Origin: CALODP01 sp942492055
GTDB lineage: Bacteria; Bacteroidota; Ignavibacteria; Ignavibacteriales; Melioribacteraceae
Direction of reading: 5' to 3'
NCBI GenBank assembly: GCA_942492055.1
Contig: CALODP010000022.1
Location: 1-58,828, forward strand
DNA: 58,828 bases
Shown: one piece after another, positions 25,796 through 34,726 of the stretch
Layout: every line of letters starts with the position of its first letter
Numbering within the stretch: position 1 is the stretch's first letter
Made by a program: the position numbers and the translations under genes
Notes under the pieces: model-generated
Told to the model about the DNA's origin: nothing
Databases searched by the model: none
Seen by the model: the letters and a program-made list of their open reading frames with translations, nothing else

Positions 25796-26937
25796 TCGGT
25801 AATTTTCCCTTTATAGATCATTGAAGCTATAAAATCGGAATCGGCCGCAATTATGTCATCAGGGATCACTTGACCGTTTGTTAAATATATTACCGGTTTT
25901 TGTGTACTTACAATTGCATTCAGAATATTACCGTATGCTACACCTTCGTCAACCTTAGTAAAGATTAACGAATCATAATCGAATACGTTGAATCGTTCCG
26001 AAACATCCAATAAGTTTTTGGTCGAAGCTGTCGCGCTCAAAGTTAGATATGTTTCATTCACTTTTATCGAGTCCAAAAACTTTCTTGTAGCCAATAAATC
26101 CTTTTTGTTTTTCTGACTTCTTCCGGCAGTATCGATAAATATTACATCCTTTTTGCGTAATTGATTTATCAATCCTGGCATCTCTTCCGCCTCATAGGCC
26201 ACCAGCATGTCAATATTGCTAATCTCAGAGAATATTCGTAATTGATCTATTGCTCCGAGACGATATGTATCAATCGATATTATCCCTATATCCAGATTAT
26301 GTAGTATTTTGGAAATAGCCGCTAATTTTGCTATACATGTTGTTTTTCCTACCCCGGTCGGACCTATTAACGCGACAATTTTCGGACTGCGATTTTTTGA
26401 CACTTCAAAACTGGTTGTAGGTAACATTGATGAAATATTCGAAACTACATAATCATCAAGATTTTCCTCGGTTATAAACTCTCGCGATTTTTTCAGTTGA
26501 TTAACCATATTTCTTATTATCGGCTTGCTCACTTCCCGATGTATGAGTGTATCAACTACTTCTTTGAGGGCTGTTTCACTAACTTGTTTATTATGTGGTT
26601 CTGCTTTTACCGGTCTCTTTTTGGGAGCAACGGTGATTTTCTTTGCCGGAGTTTCATTTTCTCTTCTATAGTTATTGCGTTGATCTTTTATCTTTTCGGC
26701 CAACGCTAATAATTCATCATTAAGATTTCCCTTTTCCTTCTGAGGAGCTGCCGGAGGAACAAATTTCTCATCCTCTTTTTCTATACCGGATGTTACTTCA
26801 AACATTCTTACTTTCCCCTTGGGGGTCTCTTTTTCAACAAGCCTTTGAGATAAAATTACGGCTTCCCCGCCGAATTCATCTTTCATTAACTCTATTGCTT
26901 CTTTCAATGTTGAAGCCACAAATTTCTTTATTTTCAT
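25792..26937 (-). CDS. flhF: SRP-type GTPase FlhF
   Basis: FlhF places the flagellum, usually at a pole. 381 residues with a basic N-terminal domain (MKIKKFVASTLKEAIELMKD, FGGEAVILSQRLVE), a disordered Lys/Pro linker, an N domain, and the G domain: P-loop at 192-200 (IGPTGVGKTTCIAKLAA), DTYRLGAIDQLRIFSEI, VIFIDTAGRSQKNKKD and TKVD in LIFTKVDEGVAYGN. It overlaps flhA upstream and flhG downstream by 4 bp each. Confidence 0.95.
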   Translation of the reverse strand: MKIKKFVASTLKEAIELMKDEFGGEAVILSQRLVEKETPKGKVRMFEVTSGIEKEDEKFVPPAAPQKEKGNLNDELLALAEKIKDQRNNYRRENETPAKKITVAPKKRPVKAEPHNKQVSETALKEVVDTLIHREVSKPIIRNMVNQLKKSREFITEENLDDYVVSNISSMLPTTSFEVSKNRSPKIVALIGPTGVGKTTCIAKLAAISKILHNLDIGIISIDTYRLGAIDQLRIFSEISNIDMLVAYEAEEMPGLINQLRKKDVIFIDTAGRSQKNKKDLLATRKFLDSIKVNETYLTLSATASTKNLLDVSERFNVFDYDSLIFTKVDEGVAYGNILNAIVSTQKPVIYLTNGQVIPDDIIAADSDFIASMIYKGKITE

Positions 26938-28976
26938 CCTCCGACCTCTAGCTTATCAATAAATTCAATTTCCACCGTTGCCGGTAATTCTGTGTATGAT
27001 AAAACCGATACATCCGGAAACATCGAATTGATCAAACGGTAAAAATAAGGTCTGATTGTGGCTGATGTTATAATCACCGGATTATATCCCAATGATAAGA
27101 ATTTATCTACATTTATACTCAATTTCTCATTAAGATCATTCATTAGTTCCGGACTTAACCCCAGAGAATGGGAAGCGTCGCCGTTGTTCTGCAATGAAGT
27201 AGTAATTATATTTTCCAAATTTCCACCAATTACCATTGCGTGAATTACTCCGTTCGGATCAGAGAACATATGGGAGATTGTATCCCCGATGGAATGACGG
27301 GCGTATTCGGTCAGAACATCTATATTTTTTGTCACTTTCGAGTAATCAATTAACGATTCCAATATCTGAACCAGGTCTTTTATCGGAATTCCTTCTTTCA
27401 GCAAGCTTTGTAAAACTTTCTGTATTGTTCCCAACGGAAGATTATCCGCGTCAATATCATTTACAACAGCCGGATAATTACTCTTCAAATTTTCCAATAG
27501 TTGTTTAACGGACTGACGTGAAAGAATCTTGTCAAAATGTAATTTCAATGTTTCCTGAAGATGAGTTGACAATACAGATATGCCATCGACCACAGTATAG
27601 CCTAACATCTCAGCTCTGTCTTTCTCTTCATTAGTAATCCAGAAACTCTGCATTCCGAATGCCGGATCTTGTGTCGGAATTCCATTTAACGGATCCGGAA
27701 TATCTCCCGGATTCATTGCCAAAAATCTTTCAGTATGTATTTCATATTGAGAAACAACATTTCCTTTTATCTTTATCAGATACTCATTCGGATCTAGCTG
27801 CAAATTATCCCTTACCCTGACAGGAGGTATTAATATTCCGTATTCCAACGCGATAAATTTCCTGGTTGAAGAAATCTTAGAAAAGAGATCCCCACCCTGA
27901 TCTTCATCAACGAGACTTATTAATCCGTAACCTATTTCTATCTCAATCGGATCTACTTGCAGGTATTTCTCAAAGTTTTCTTCCTGCTTCTCTCCGGTAA
28001 TCTCTTCTTCTTCATTTACTTCGTCGGGAATACTTTGCTTTTTGTTAACAAAATAAGCGCTCGTTCCCAAAACAATACCCAAAATCAAAAACGGAAATGT
28101 TGGCATCCCCGGAATCATTCCGATTAAAAATAACGCTCCACTTACTGTCCCTAATACTCTCGGGTTGGATATAAGTTGAGTACGCATCTGAATATCTAGA
28201 GCTTCTCCGCCACCACTTCTTGTTACTACCAAACCGGCAGAAACAGAGATTAATAGTGCCGGTACTTGTGAGACAAGTCCGTCACCTATTGTAAGCATTG
28301 TGTAATTTTGAAGTGCGTCCTGAAATGATAATCCTCTTTGAGCTACACCTATGATAAAACCGCCCAGAATATTAATTGCGTTAATCATAAGCCCTGCCAT
28401 TGCGTCCCCTTTTACGAACTTACTGGCACCATCCATTGCTCCGAAAAATTCCGCTTCACGACTTATTAAATCTCGTCTTTGACGAGCGTCTTGCTCATTG
28501 ATTAATCCGGAATTCAAATCGGCGTCAATTGCCATTTGCTTTCCGGGCATAGCGTCCAACGTAAATCTGGCGGATACTTCCGATATACGTCCGGAACCCT
28601 TTATGATTACTACAAACTGGATTATTACTAGAATGATAAATATTATGAATCCGACAACGTAATTTCCTCCGATAACAAAAGATCCGAAGGATTCTATTAC
28701 TTTTCCGGCATATCCTTCCAATAATATCAATCTTGTCGAACTGATATTCAAACCTAGCCGGAATAATGTCAATACAAGTAACAAACTCGGGAAAATCGAT
28801 ATATCCAATGGGGATTTTATATACAATGCAACAATCAATACCAATACCGCGAACGTAATATTAACGGCAAGAAGAAAATCCAGAATTACCGGTGGCAATG
28901 GAATAAGGAGTAATCCTAACATAAAGATTAATCCGAATGCCAATACTATATCACTATTTTTCCCTAGCTTAAACAT
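26934..28976 (-). CDS. flhA: Flagellar export gate protein FlhA
   Basis: Largest gate protein of the type III export apparatus. 680 residues. The N-terminal half has about eight membrane helices (LAFGLIFMLGLLLIPLPPVI at the start). The FHIPEP signature region reads RISEVSARFTLDAMPGKQMA, then AEFFGAMDGASKFVKGDAMA. The C-terminal cytoplasmic domain binds export substrates (GYGLISLVDEDQGGDLFSKI, RHSIGDTISHMFSDPNGVIH). It starts directly after flhB. Confidence 0.97.
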   Translation of the reverse strand: MFKLGKNSDIVLAFGLIFMLGLLLIPLPPVILDFLLAVNITFAVLVLIVALYIKSPLDISIFPSLLLVLTLFRLGLNISSTRLILLEGYAGKVIESFGSFVIGGNYVVGFIIFIILVIIQFVVIIKGSGRISEVSARFTLDAMPGKQMAIDADLNSGLINEQDARQRRDLISREAEFFGAMDGASKFVKGDAMAGLMINAINILGGFIIGVAQRGLSFQDALQNYTMLTIGDGLVSQVPALLISVSAGLVVTRSGGGEALDIQMRTQLISNPRVLGTVSGALFLIGMIPGMPTFPFLILGIVLGTSAYFVNKKQSIPDEVNEEEEITGEKQEENFEKYLQVDPIEIEIGYGLISLVDEDQGGDLFSKISSTRKFIALEYGILIPPVRVRDNLQLDPNEYLIKIKGNVVSQYEIHTERFLAMNPGDIPDPLNGIPTQDPAFGMQSFWITNEEKDRAEMLGYTVVDGISVLSTHLQETLKLHFDKILSRQSVKQLLENLKSNYPAVVNDIDADNLPLGTIQKVLQSLLKEGIPIKDLVQILESLIDYSKVTKNIDVLTEYARHSIGDTISHMFSDPNGVIHAMVIGGNLENIITTSLQNNGDASHSLGLSPELMNDLNEKLSINVDKFLSLGYNPVIITSATIRPYFYRLINSMFPDVSVLSYTELPATVEIEFIDKLEVGG

Positions 28977-30050
28977 CTATACAATACTTTTCTTTTTATT
29001 TTTTTTCAAATTGAAAACATATGCTAATATCTGAGCAACTGCCTTAAACAAATCAGGAGGAATATATTCCCCTACTTCACACATCTTATATAGTGACCTT
29101 GCCAAAGGTCTGTCCTCATGCAAAGGAACACCATTTTCGGTTGCAATAGCCTTTATCCTTTGTGCTACTCCGTCTACTCCCTTTGCCAGCACTTTTGGTG
29201 CTGCGTCTTCTCCGGGAGAGTATTTCAAAGCGATAGCATAATGTGTCGGGTTTGTAATTACAACATCTGCGTTCGGTACATCCTGCATCATTCTGCTTCG
29301 CGCCATGGACATCTGAATACTTTTTATCTTCGATTTAACTTCAGGATCCCCTTCTGTCTGCTTATTCTCTTCCTTTACTTCTTGTTTTGTCATCATCATA
29401 TCTTTTTTGAATTTCTTCCTCTGCCATACCAAATCCCCTATTGCTAATACGGCAAATATTAATGACAATTTCCAAACTAAGGAATAAGCGGAATCGGTCA
29501 TATAACCTATAATGTCGGGAATTGTAAAGTTAACTAAAGCAACTGACTCCAACACAAACGATTTAAGAACTATAAAGGTAAATCCACCTATTAATATAAA
29601 TTTCAAAAGAGCTTTCCCAACTTCTACCAAAGAACTTGAAGAAGCGAAAATTCTCTTTAATCCTTTCCCTGGATTAAACTTATTCATTTTGGGCTTTAGC
29701 GCTTTGGGGGTAAACTTAAATCCTATTTGCGCTACATTAGCTACAAACCCGAATATAACAAGCCCCAATAACAATGGTGCTAATGTAACAAAATAAAATA
29801 TAACTCCCTTCCCGAACAATCCTTGAACTTGATCCCTCGATATTGTAAGAGAATCCAAAGACCCGAATATTGTTGTTGAAATTGTTGCTAATTGCGACCC
29901 TATAAAACCCTTGAACATAAAGATAATTATTATTCCCGAGGAAAAAACGGCAAAGGAAGATATCTCCGTACTTTTGGCTACTTGCCCTTCTTCTCTGCTC
30001 TTCTCGAGCTTCCGCCCCGTCGGCTGTTCGGTTTTTTCCTGATCAGCCAT
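28977..30050 (-). CDS. flhB: Flagellar export switch protein FlhB
   Basis: Controls substrate switching from rod/hook to filament. 357 residues with the family start EKTEQPTGRKLEKSREEGQV, four membrane helices, and a cytoplasmic domain carrying the self-cleavage site NPTH at 267-270 (VVITNPTHYAIALKYSPGED). APKVLAKGVDGVAQRIKAIA and PLHEDRPLARSLY follow. All key residues are intact. It adjoins fliR (stop and start adjacent) and flhA. Confidence 0.97.
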   Translation of the reverse strand: MADQEKTEQPTGRKLEKSREEGQVAKSTEISSFAVFSSGIIIIFMFKGFIGSQLATISTTIFGSLDSLTISRDQVQGLFGKGVIFYFVTLAPLLLGLVIFGFVANVAQIGFKFTPKALKPKMNKFNPGKGLKRIFASSSSLVEVGKALLKFILIGGFTFIVLKSFVLESVALVNFTIPDIIGYMTDSAYSLVWKLSLIFAVLAIGDLVWQRKKFKKDMMMTKQEVKEENKQTEGDPEVKSKIKSIQMSMARSRMMQDVPNADVVITNPTHYAIALKYSPGEDAAPKVLAKGVDGVAQRIKAIATENGVPLHEDRPLARSLYKMCEVGEYIPPDLFKAVAQILAYVFNLKKNKKKSIV

Positions 30051-30827
30051 CTAGCTTCCCATAGCTCTTATTAAGGTAAACATCTTGGCCTCGAAATCTT
30101 GCAACAAGCTCTTAATCGTATAAACATATACAGGAGTTACTATCATTAATAAAAAGAATCCCAATCCTATTTTTAACGGTTGTGTAACAAAAAACACCTG
30201 CATCTGCGGTATTACTCTTGACAAAATTCCTTCCCCGATATGTATCAGAAAATATGAGACCAAGATCGGAGCCGATATCTTTATTGCTATTACAAAAATG
30301 GCTCCTGAGTATTTTATCATCAAATCAACAACACTTTCTTTTATCGGAACCGAACCTAATGGAACTACCTTAAACGTGTAGGCCAAACCCTGAATAACAT
30401 AATGATGCCCATTAATCAGAAAAAAGACCATCAACGCCAAAAAATAGATAATCTCCCCCAAAACATTACCGGAAGTTTCATCCATCGGGTTCATTACGTT
30501 CGCCATTGCCAATCCTACCTCATACGAGATTATCGAACCGGCAAAGTTTATTCCGTAGAATACCAGGTTCAAACAAAAACCTGTTATTACTCCTACTATT
30601 ACTTCCTTTATTACATTGATCGATATCCACCAAATATTAAACTCGATCAAAACGTTTGTCGTATCGACAGACATAAAAACTATATAGGCAATTACAAATG
30701 CAATGAATATCTTACTTAACGATGGAATAGCGGAATGCCCGAATATCGGGGCAGCCGTAAAAGCGGCTAATATTCTTACAAAGATCAATAATACCAGTAT
30801 AAAATCTGATACAAGAATATCGGTCAT
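30051..30827 (-). CDS. fliR: Flagellar export protein FliR
   Basis: Core export-channel subunit, 258 residues with about six membrane segments (FILVLLIFVRILAAFTAAPI at the start, the usual FxRxxxxxxxxP pattern). FliR-type stretches SYEVGLAMANVMNPMDETSG and LIMKYSGAIFVIAIKISAPI are seen. It overlaps fliQ by 4 bp and abuts flhB. Confidence 0.94.
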   Translation of the reverse strand: MTDILVSDFILVLLIFVRILAAFTAAPIFGHSAIPSLSKIFIAFVIAYIVFMSVDTTNVLIEFNIWWISINVIKEVIVGVITGFCLNLVFYGINFAGSIISYEVGLAMANVMNPMDETSGNVLGEIIYFLALMVFFLINGHHYVIQGLAYTFKVVPLGSVPIKESVVDLMIKYSGAIFVIAIKISAPILVSYFLIHIGEGILSRVIPQMQVFFVTQPLKIGLGFFLLMIVTPVYVYTIKSLLQDFEAKMFTLIRAMGS

Positions 30828-31102
30828 TGTATCACAGTCTCCATCATTGCAATTAATTTCAATGTTATGGAAATCATTTTATCTAACATCCACGGTATTA
30901 AAAATACAATCACCGCGGCCGTAAACAATATTTTTGGAACAAATGTAAGTGTCATTTCCTGAATTGAAGTAGCAGCCTGAAATATCGAAATAATAATACC
31001 TACAACCAACGCGACCCCCAAAACCGGAAGCAATATTACAAATACAGTAAAAAATACCTCGGTTAATATCTCTATTACCAATTCTTCTGTCATTTTATGC
31101 AA
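30824..31102 (-). CDS. fliQ: Flagellar export protein FliQ
   Basis: 92 residues (89 in Salmonella) with two membrane helices. FVILLPVLGVALVVGIIISI is followed by the FliQ signature FQAATSIQEMTLTFVPKIL and a second helix. Part of the FliPQR channel. Overlaps fliP by 8 bp and fliR by 4 bp. Confidence 0.95.
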   Translation of the reverse strand: MHKMTEELVIEILTEVFFTVFVILLPVLGVALVVGIIISIFQAATSIQEMTLTFVPKILFTAAVIVFLIPWMLDKMISITLKLIAMMETVIQ

Positions 31103-31853
31103 AGCTCCTTACTAGGGATCCTATTATCAGATTCCAACCGTCAATAAGAATAAAGAGTAATATCTTAAACGGAAGTGAAATCATCATCGGAGGTATCATC
31201 ATCATACCCATCGAAAGCAATATTGAACTCACAATCATATCAACCATTATGAAGGGAATAAAGAGGAAAAATCCGATTATAAAACCTGTTCGCAATTCAC
31301 TTAATGCGAAAGCGGGTAACAAAATGTAAGTTGGCAAATCTTCTCTCGAATCGGGCTTATCCAACTGAGCCATATCTATGAATAACGCCAAATCCTCATC
31401 TCTTACGTTATCATACATAAACCCTCTTATCGGCTCAATCCCCTTGTCGTATGCCTCTTCCATTGATATTTTGCCATCCATTAAAGGTTGAAGCGCGGCG
31501 TCATTTACCTTTGTCCAGGTAGGGGCCATTACGAAAAAGGTTATAAACAAAGCAATCCCGGCCAATAACTGACTGGGAGGCATCTGTTGCGTACCCAATG
31601 CCGTTTTGAGAAAGTGGAATACTATTATTGTTCGGAGATATGATGTTGTCATTATCAATAACGACGGAGCCAGAGATAATACCGTCATTAAAAGCAATAT
31701 TTGCAAAGTTATCGATACATCTTCAGGAGAATCGGCCGTACCGACATCTATACCTATTTTCGGTAAAGGTATTGTCGTTTTTTGCTGGGCTATCGTTAAA
31801 TCACTTGTTACTAATAGCAAGAGAAGAGGTAGTATATATAATATCTTTTTCAC
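31095..31853 (-). CDS. fliP: Flagellar export protein FliP
   Basis: Central channel protein, 252 residues with a cleavable signal peptide (KKILYILPLLLLLVTSDLTI). FliP motifs: LQILLLMTVLSLAPSLLIMT, SYLRTIIVFHFLKTALGTQQ, MPPSQLLAGIALFITFFVMA, and the end FIPFIMVDMIVSSILLSMGM, MMIPPMMISLPFKILLFILI. Overlaps fliO by 4 bp. Confidence 0.97.
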   Translation of the reverse strand: MKKILYILPLLLLLVTSDLTIAQQKTTIPLPKIGIDVGTADSPEDVSITLQILLLMTVLSLAPSLLIMTTSYLRTIIVFHFLKTALGTQQMPPSQLLAGIALFITFFVMAPTWTKVNDAALQPLMDGKISMEEAYDKGIEPIRGFMYDNVRDEDLALFIDMAQLDKPDSREDLPTYILLPAFALSELRTGFIIGFFLFIPFIMVDMIVSSILLSMGMMMIPPMMISLPFKILLFILIDGWNLIIGSLVRSFA

Positions 31854-32188
31854 TTTCCGGCCATGTTCTTCTTTAACATATCTAAAAATGTACTCTGCTT
31901 TGCGGCATCAACTTCCTTATCGTCGCTACTAAAATCATCCAATTCTTTTATCAGATTAACCGAATTGTCACTTATACCCAAAACAAAGTATTTATCATCA
32001 ACTTTTACTATCGATACGAATTTCTTCGGCATTATTGCTTTAGTGGAAATCACCTTAATCAGTGAATTCCCCCCTTTCGCGTTGTTGAAATTGATTCCGT
32101 ATTTCCTCACGAAAAGAAGAGCCCCGTACAATAAACCGATCACAAGGAATAAAGGAAGAAGAGTTTTTAACACTTCCATTATCGTCAT
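31850..32188 (-). CDS. fliO: Flagellar export accessory protein FliO
   Basis: 112 residues with one N-terminal membrane helix (LLPLFLVIGLLYGALLFVRK) and a small cytoplasmic domain (IKVISTKAIMPKKFVSIVKV, YFVLGISDNSVNLIKEL) typical of FliO. It helps FliP assemble. Position between fliN and fliP with 4-bp overlaps supports the name. Confidence 0.9.
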   Translation of the reverse strand: MTIMEVLKTLLPLFLVIGLLYGALLFVRKYGINFNNAKGGNSLIKVISTKAIMPKKFVSIVKVDDKYFVLGISDNSVNLIKELDDFSSDDKEVDAAKQSTFLDMLKKNMAGK

Positions 32189-32646
32189 GAATACAATCCT
32201 TTCATGCTTTCTTGGGCTTTGGTTAACTGAGTTATTCTTATTCCGAAGTGTTTATCAATCACAACCACTTCCCCTTCGGCTATCTTTTTATTATTTACGA
32301 AGATATCCACCGGCTCACTCGCCAACTTATCCAACTCAATAACGTATCCCCTCTCGAGCTCCAAAATATCTTTAATCTTCATTTTGGTTCTACCGAGTTC
32401 GATATATACGTTTAATTGAAGATCCTGTAGAAAATCCAATTTGTCTTGAGAACCGGGCACTCGCATGGAGGCTTCGTCAAATTCATCAAATTCGGCAATA
32501 CCTGCCGCTACACTTCCACCGGTCTCTACACCATCCGGATTTGAGAAACTCATTTCGGAATTATCCAACTGAGCTTTATACATTTCTTCATTATTCATAG
32601 CTTCTTCGTGGTTTCCATTATCAGGTATATTATTGTTTTCATCCAT
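32185..32646 (-). CDS. fliN: Flagellar motor switch protein FliN
   Basis: 153 residues. A variable acidic N-terminus precedes the C-ring domain from about 82: LDFLQDLQLNVYIELGRTKM, KIKDILELERGYVIELDKLA, PVDIFVNNKKIAEGEVVVID, KHFGIRITQL. This is the SpoA fold of FliN/FliY. No CheC-like phosphatase part is present, so it is FliN rather than FliY. 16 bp after fliM. Confidence 0.95.
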   Translation of the reverse strand: MDENNNIPDNGNHEEAMNNEEMYKAQLDNSEMSFSNPDGVETGGSVAAGIAEFDEFDEASMRVPGSQDKLDFLQDLQLNVYIELGRTKMKIKDILELERGYVIELDKLASEPVDIFVNNKKIAEGEVVVIDKHFGIRITQLTKAQESMKGLYS

Positions 32647-32662
32647 TCAAATACCCAAAACT

Positions 32663-33640
32663 TTATTGATATAATATTTTTGTAATCTTTACGGCTTTCT
32701 TCTTATTCACTACCCCGGTTCTCCCGGTAAATAAATCCTTGTTCCCGACACGAACTATAGCGTCGTCACTTAATCTGGTACTCAACTTGATTATGTCCCC
32801 TGCAGCCAACTCTTCCAATTCTACCATTGAGATTTTCGATGTTCCGAATTCTACTCTTATGGGAACATCAGCCAACTTTACATTTTCCGATAAAATTTCA
32901 TGCGATGTTGTCCCATGATACTTTGTCGGTCTGATAGAAGATAGCTTCTGAGAAGATAGCTTGGATATTACCGTATCAAACGCGTATGTCGCAAAACAGA
33001 CATTCATCATGTATGATTTATCGCCGATTATTATCTCGAAAGAGATTAGCAATACAGACTCACTTGGTGAAGTAATCTGAGCAAAATCAACATCAGGCTC
33101 AAAATGGTCTACAACAAACGTGTAACTATCAATCGTCTGCCAGGCCTTTTTTAAGTCCTGCATTATTCTGTCTACAACAACCTGAATAACCTTCTGCTCA
33201 ATCGGAGTAATTACATTTGTCTGCTTTGTTCCGACTCCGCTACCACCCAATAATCTTTCAACCAACGATAAGCCCAACTCGGGGCTCATTTCCAATATCC
33301 CTTTTATATCGGTATTGGCAATATCAAATGTCCACAAACAAGCCGGATTAGAGACCGAAAGGACGTATTCCGAATAATAAATCTGATCCACACTTGTTAC
33401 ATTAACACTACAAATAGATTGAAGCTTCGAAACCAAAAAAGAACTGAAACTCTCCGCGAATATCTCATGGATATTACGCATGGTTCTCATCTGGTTCTTC
33501 GAAATTCGGTTTGGTAATCTAAAGTCGAAAGGAATTGCTTCTTTCTTCTTTATCGGTTGATTCTCAGCCTCTTCTACCGAACCGCTTTTCACATTATTCA
33601 GCAGATCATCTATTTCCTGTTGTGATAATAATTCAGCCAT
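32663..33640 (-). CDS. fliM: Flagellar motor switch protein FliM
   Basis: C-ring protein that binds CheY-P. 325 residues. The N-terminal motif LLSQQEIDDLLNNV is the CheY-binding peptide. The middle domain has FRLPNRISKNQMRTMRNIHE and SLVERLLGGSGV, and the C-terminal SpoA-like domain has VELEELAAGDIIKLSTRLSD. One base separates it from fliL. Intact, normal length. Confidence 0.96.
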   Translation of the reverse strand: MAELLSQQEIDDLLNNVKSGSVEEAENQPIKKKEAIPFDFRLPNRISKNQMRTMRNIHEIFAESFSSFLVSKLQSICSVNVTSVDQIYYSEYVLSVSNPACLWTFDIANTDIKGILEMSPELGLSLVERLLGGSGVGTKQTNVITPIEQKVIQVVVDRIMQDLKKAWQTIDSYTFVVDHFEPDVDFAQITSPSESVLLISFEIIIGDKSYMMNVCFATYAFDTVISKLSSQKLSSIRPTKYHGTTSHEILSENVKLADVPIRVEFGTSKISMVELEELAAGDIIKLSTRLSDDAIVRVGNKDLFTGRTGVVNKKKAVKITKILYQ

Positions 33641-33641
33641 A

Positions 33642-34133
33642 TTAATTCAGTATATATTTGCTAAAATAGACTTTATTTACTTTTATACTTGGTAAATGAT
33701 TTTCGATCCCTTCGGATATCTGCATTCTCAATGAATCGCGATACTTGATATTTCCCAATTCTCTCAGACTCTTACTTGCCAAAATCGAAATTACCATATC
33801 TTTTACTACTATCTCTTTCTCTTCCAACTCTTTTCTGCTTGCCTCGGTCGGTAAATCCAACGCAATGGAAGTCAATAATAACTGATCCCCTTTTGTATTA
33901 GCGGGATTAACAATGATATCATCTATTGAGTAGAGAAACTTTCCCAATTCTGTCTTTGTTGTTTCCGAAGTAGCCGCTGTTGTCTCTCCCCCGGGAACAG
34001 TTTGCTGATTCGATTCAACCTTCTTCAATAATAAATTTGCGGTTACAAAATAAACAGCTATCAACTGTACGATAAATATCGGCACAAAGATCATTACTGT
34101 TTTCATTCCGCCCGATTTACTTTCCTCTGCCAT
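33642..34133 (-). CDS. fliL: Flagellar basal body protein FliL
   Basis: 163 residues with one N-terminal membrane helix (TVMIFVPIFIVQLIAVYFVT), a Thr/Glu linker and a periplasmic domain (FLYSIDDIIVNPANTKGDQL, LLTSIALDLP, VVKDMVISILASKSLRELGN). FliL supports stator function. It is the first gene of the fliL to flhG run, with an AGAGAG leader. Confidence 0.92.
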   Translation of the reverse strand: MAEESKSGGMKTVMIFVPIFIVQLIAVYFVTANLLLKKVESNQQTVPGGETTAATSETTKTELGKFLYSIDDIIVNPANTKGDQLLLTSIALDLPTEASRKELEEKEIVVKDMVISILASKSLRELGNIKYRDSLRMQISEGIENHLPSIKVNKVYFSKYILN

Positions 34134-34172
34134 ATCTCTCTTGTCTGGTTACAACTTAATCATTGATTTCGA

Positions 34173-34199
34173 TTGATATTATATCAATAGGTATGCCAA
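34173..34199 (-). promoter_or_regulatory. Candidate promoter/operator upstream of fliL
   Basis: Minus strand shows TTGGCATACCTATTGAT at 34183-34199. It matches the sigma-54 -24 box well, but the -12 box has GA for GC at the right spacing. Overlapping it is a perfect 15-bp dyad with arms TTGATAT and ATATCAA at 34173-34187, about 40 bp before the fliL ATG. It could be a weak sigma-54 promoter or a repressor site. Confidence 0.35.
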
Positions 34200-34230
34200 G
34201 GGGAATCCTTTTATTATTCCCCCTTTTTTT
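34200..34230 (+). terminator. Intrinsic terminator-like hairpin
   Basis: GGGGAAT (34200-34206) pairs with ATTCCCC (34216-34222) over a 9-base loop and is followed by C and seven T. The strand of the T-run would stop plus-strand transcripts, yet no plus-strand gene lies upstream. It may guard the fliL operon from antisense read-through, or work as a minus-strand leader hairpin. Confidence 0.5.
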
Positions 34231-34447
34231 GGATGGCTTACTTAACCGGAGTGGCTAATATTGTGCACTTGGTCTTATTTATGGTATTTTGTTGCTAAAA
34301 GTTCGGAAGGGAAATTATATAATGGGATAAACAATTATCGAAATAATATGGATTCATTTTAATGCCGCTAACAATCCCAATCAAAAGGAAATCATCATAA
34401 ATCTCTAATAAACTAACTATTACGCATAGAATATCAATACAAAACGA

Positions 34448-34699
34448 ATGAAACTCCATATCAATTCTCGGTCACTTTCAATTAAGCCAATGTAAATCTC
34501 CGATAATCAGATACTACTCCTTGATTAACAAATGTAAACGGACGTTAAACTCATGTAACTCTTCATTTAACCGATGTAACTCTCCATTAATCGAATGTAA
34601 CTCATTATTAAACCGATGTAACCGGTCATTTAACCTATGCAACTCTCCATTAAGAAAGTGTCACTCGGCATCTAAGAGATATAAATCAACATTTATTCT
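34448..34699 (-). repeat. Degenerate 21-bp tandem repeat array, about 12 units
   Basis: Twelve adjoining 21-base units keep phase without spacers. The plus-strand consensus begins ATGTAACTC and contains CATTAA about ten bases in. Central units (34553-34657) are most alike; outer ones have drifted. Read on the minus strand in frame, each unit codes a heptad of the type R-L-N-x-E-L-H, with hydrophobic residues spaced 4 and 3, as in a coiled coil. The frame opens with ATG at 34717 but meets stops in units 11, 4 and 2. The array is best seen as the decayed remnant of a coiled-coil gene or as expanding non-coding DNA. Together with 34231-34447, where I see no gene, it fills the gap between fliL and the CDF gene. 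Confidence 0.8.
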
Positions 34700-34726
34700 A
34701 AATAATGATTGTGCCATCTGTAATAA

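Noticed and set aside
31863..32342. 159-residue plus-strand open frame
   Set aside because: Antisense to fliO and fliN, which are well supported; no independent motif or leader.
34448..34699. CRISPR array
   Set aside because: Units adjoin without unique spacers, differ from each other, and no cas genes are present.
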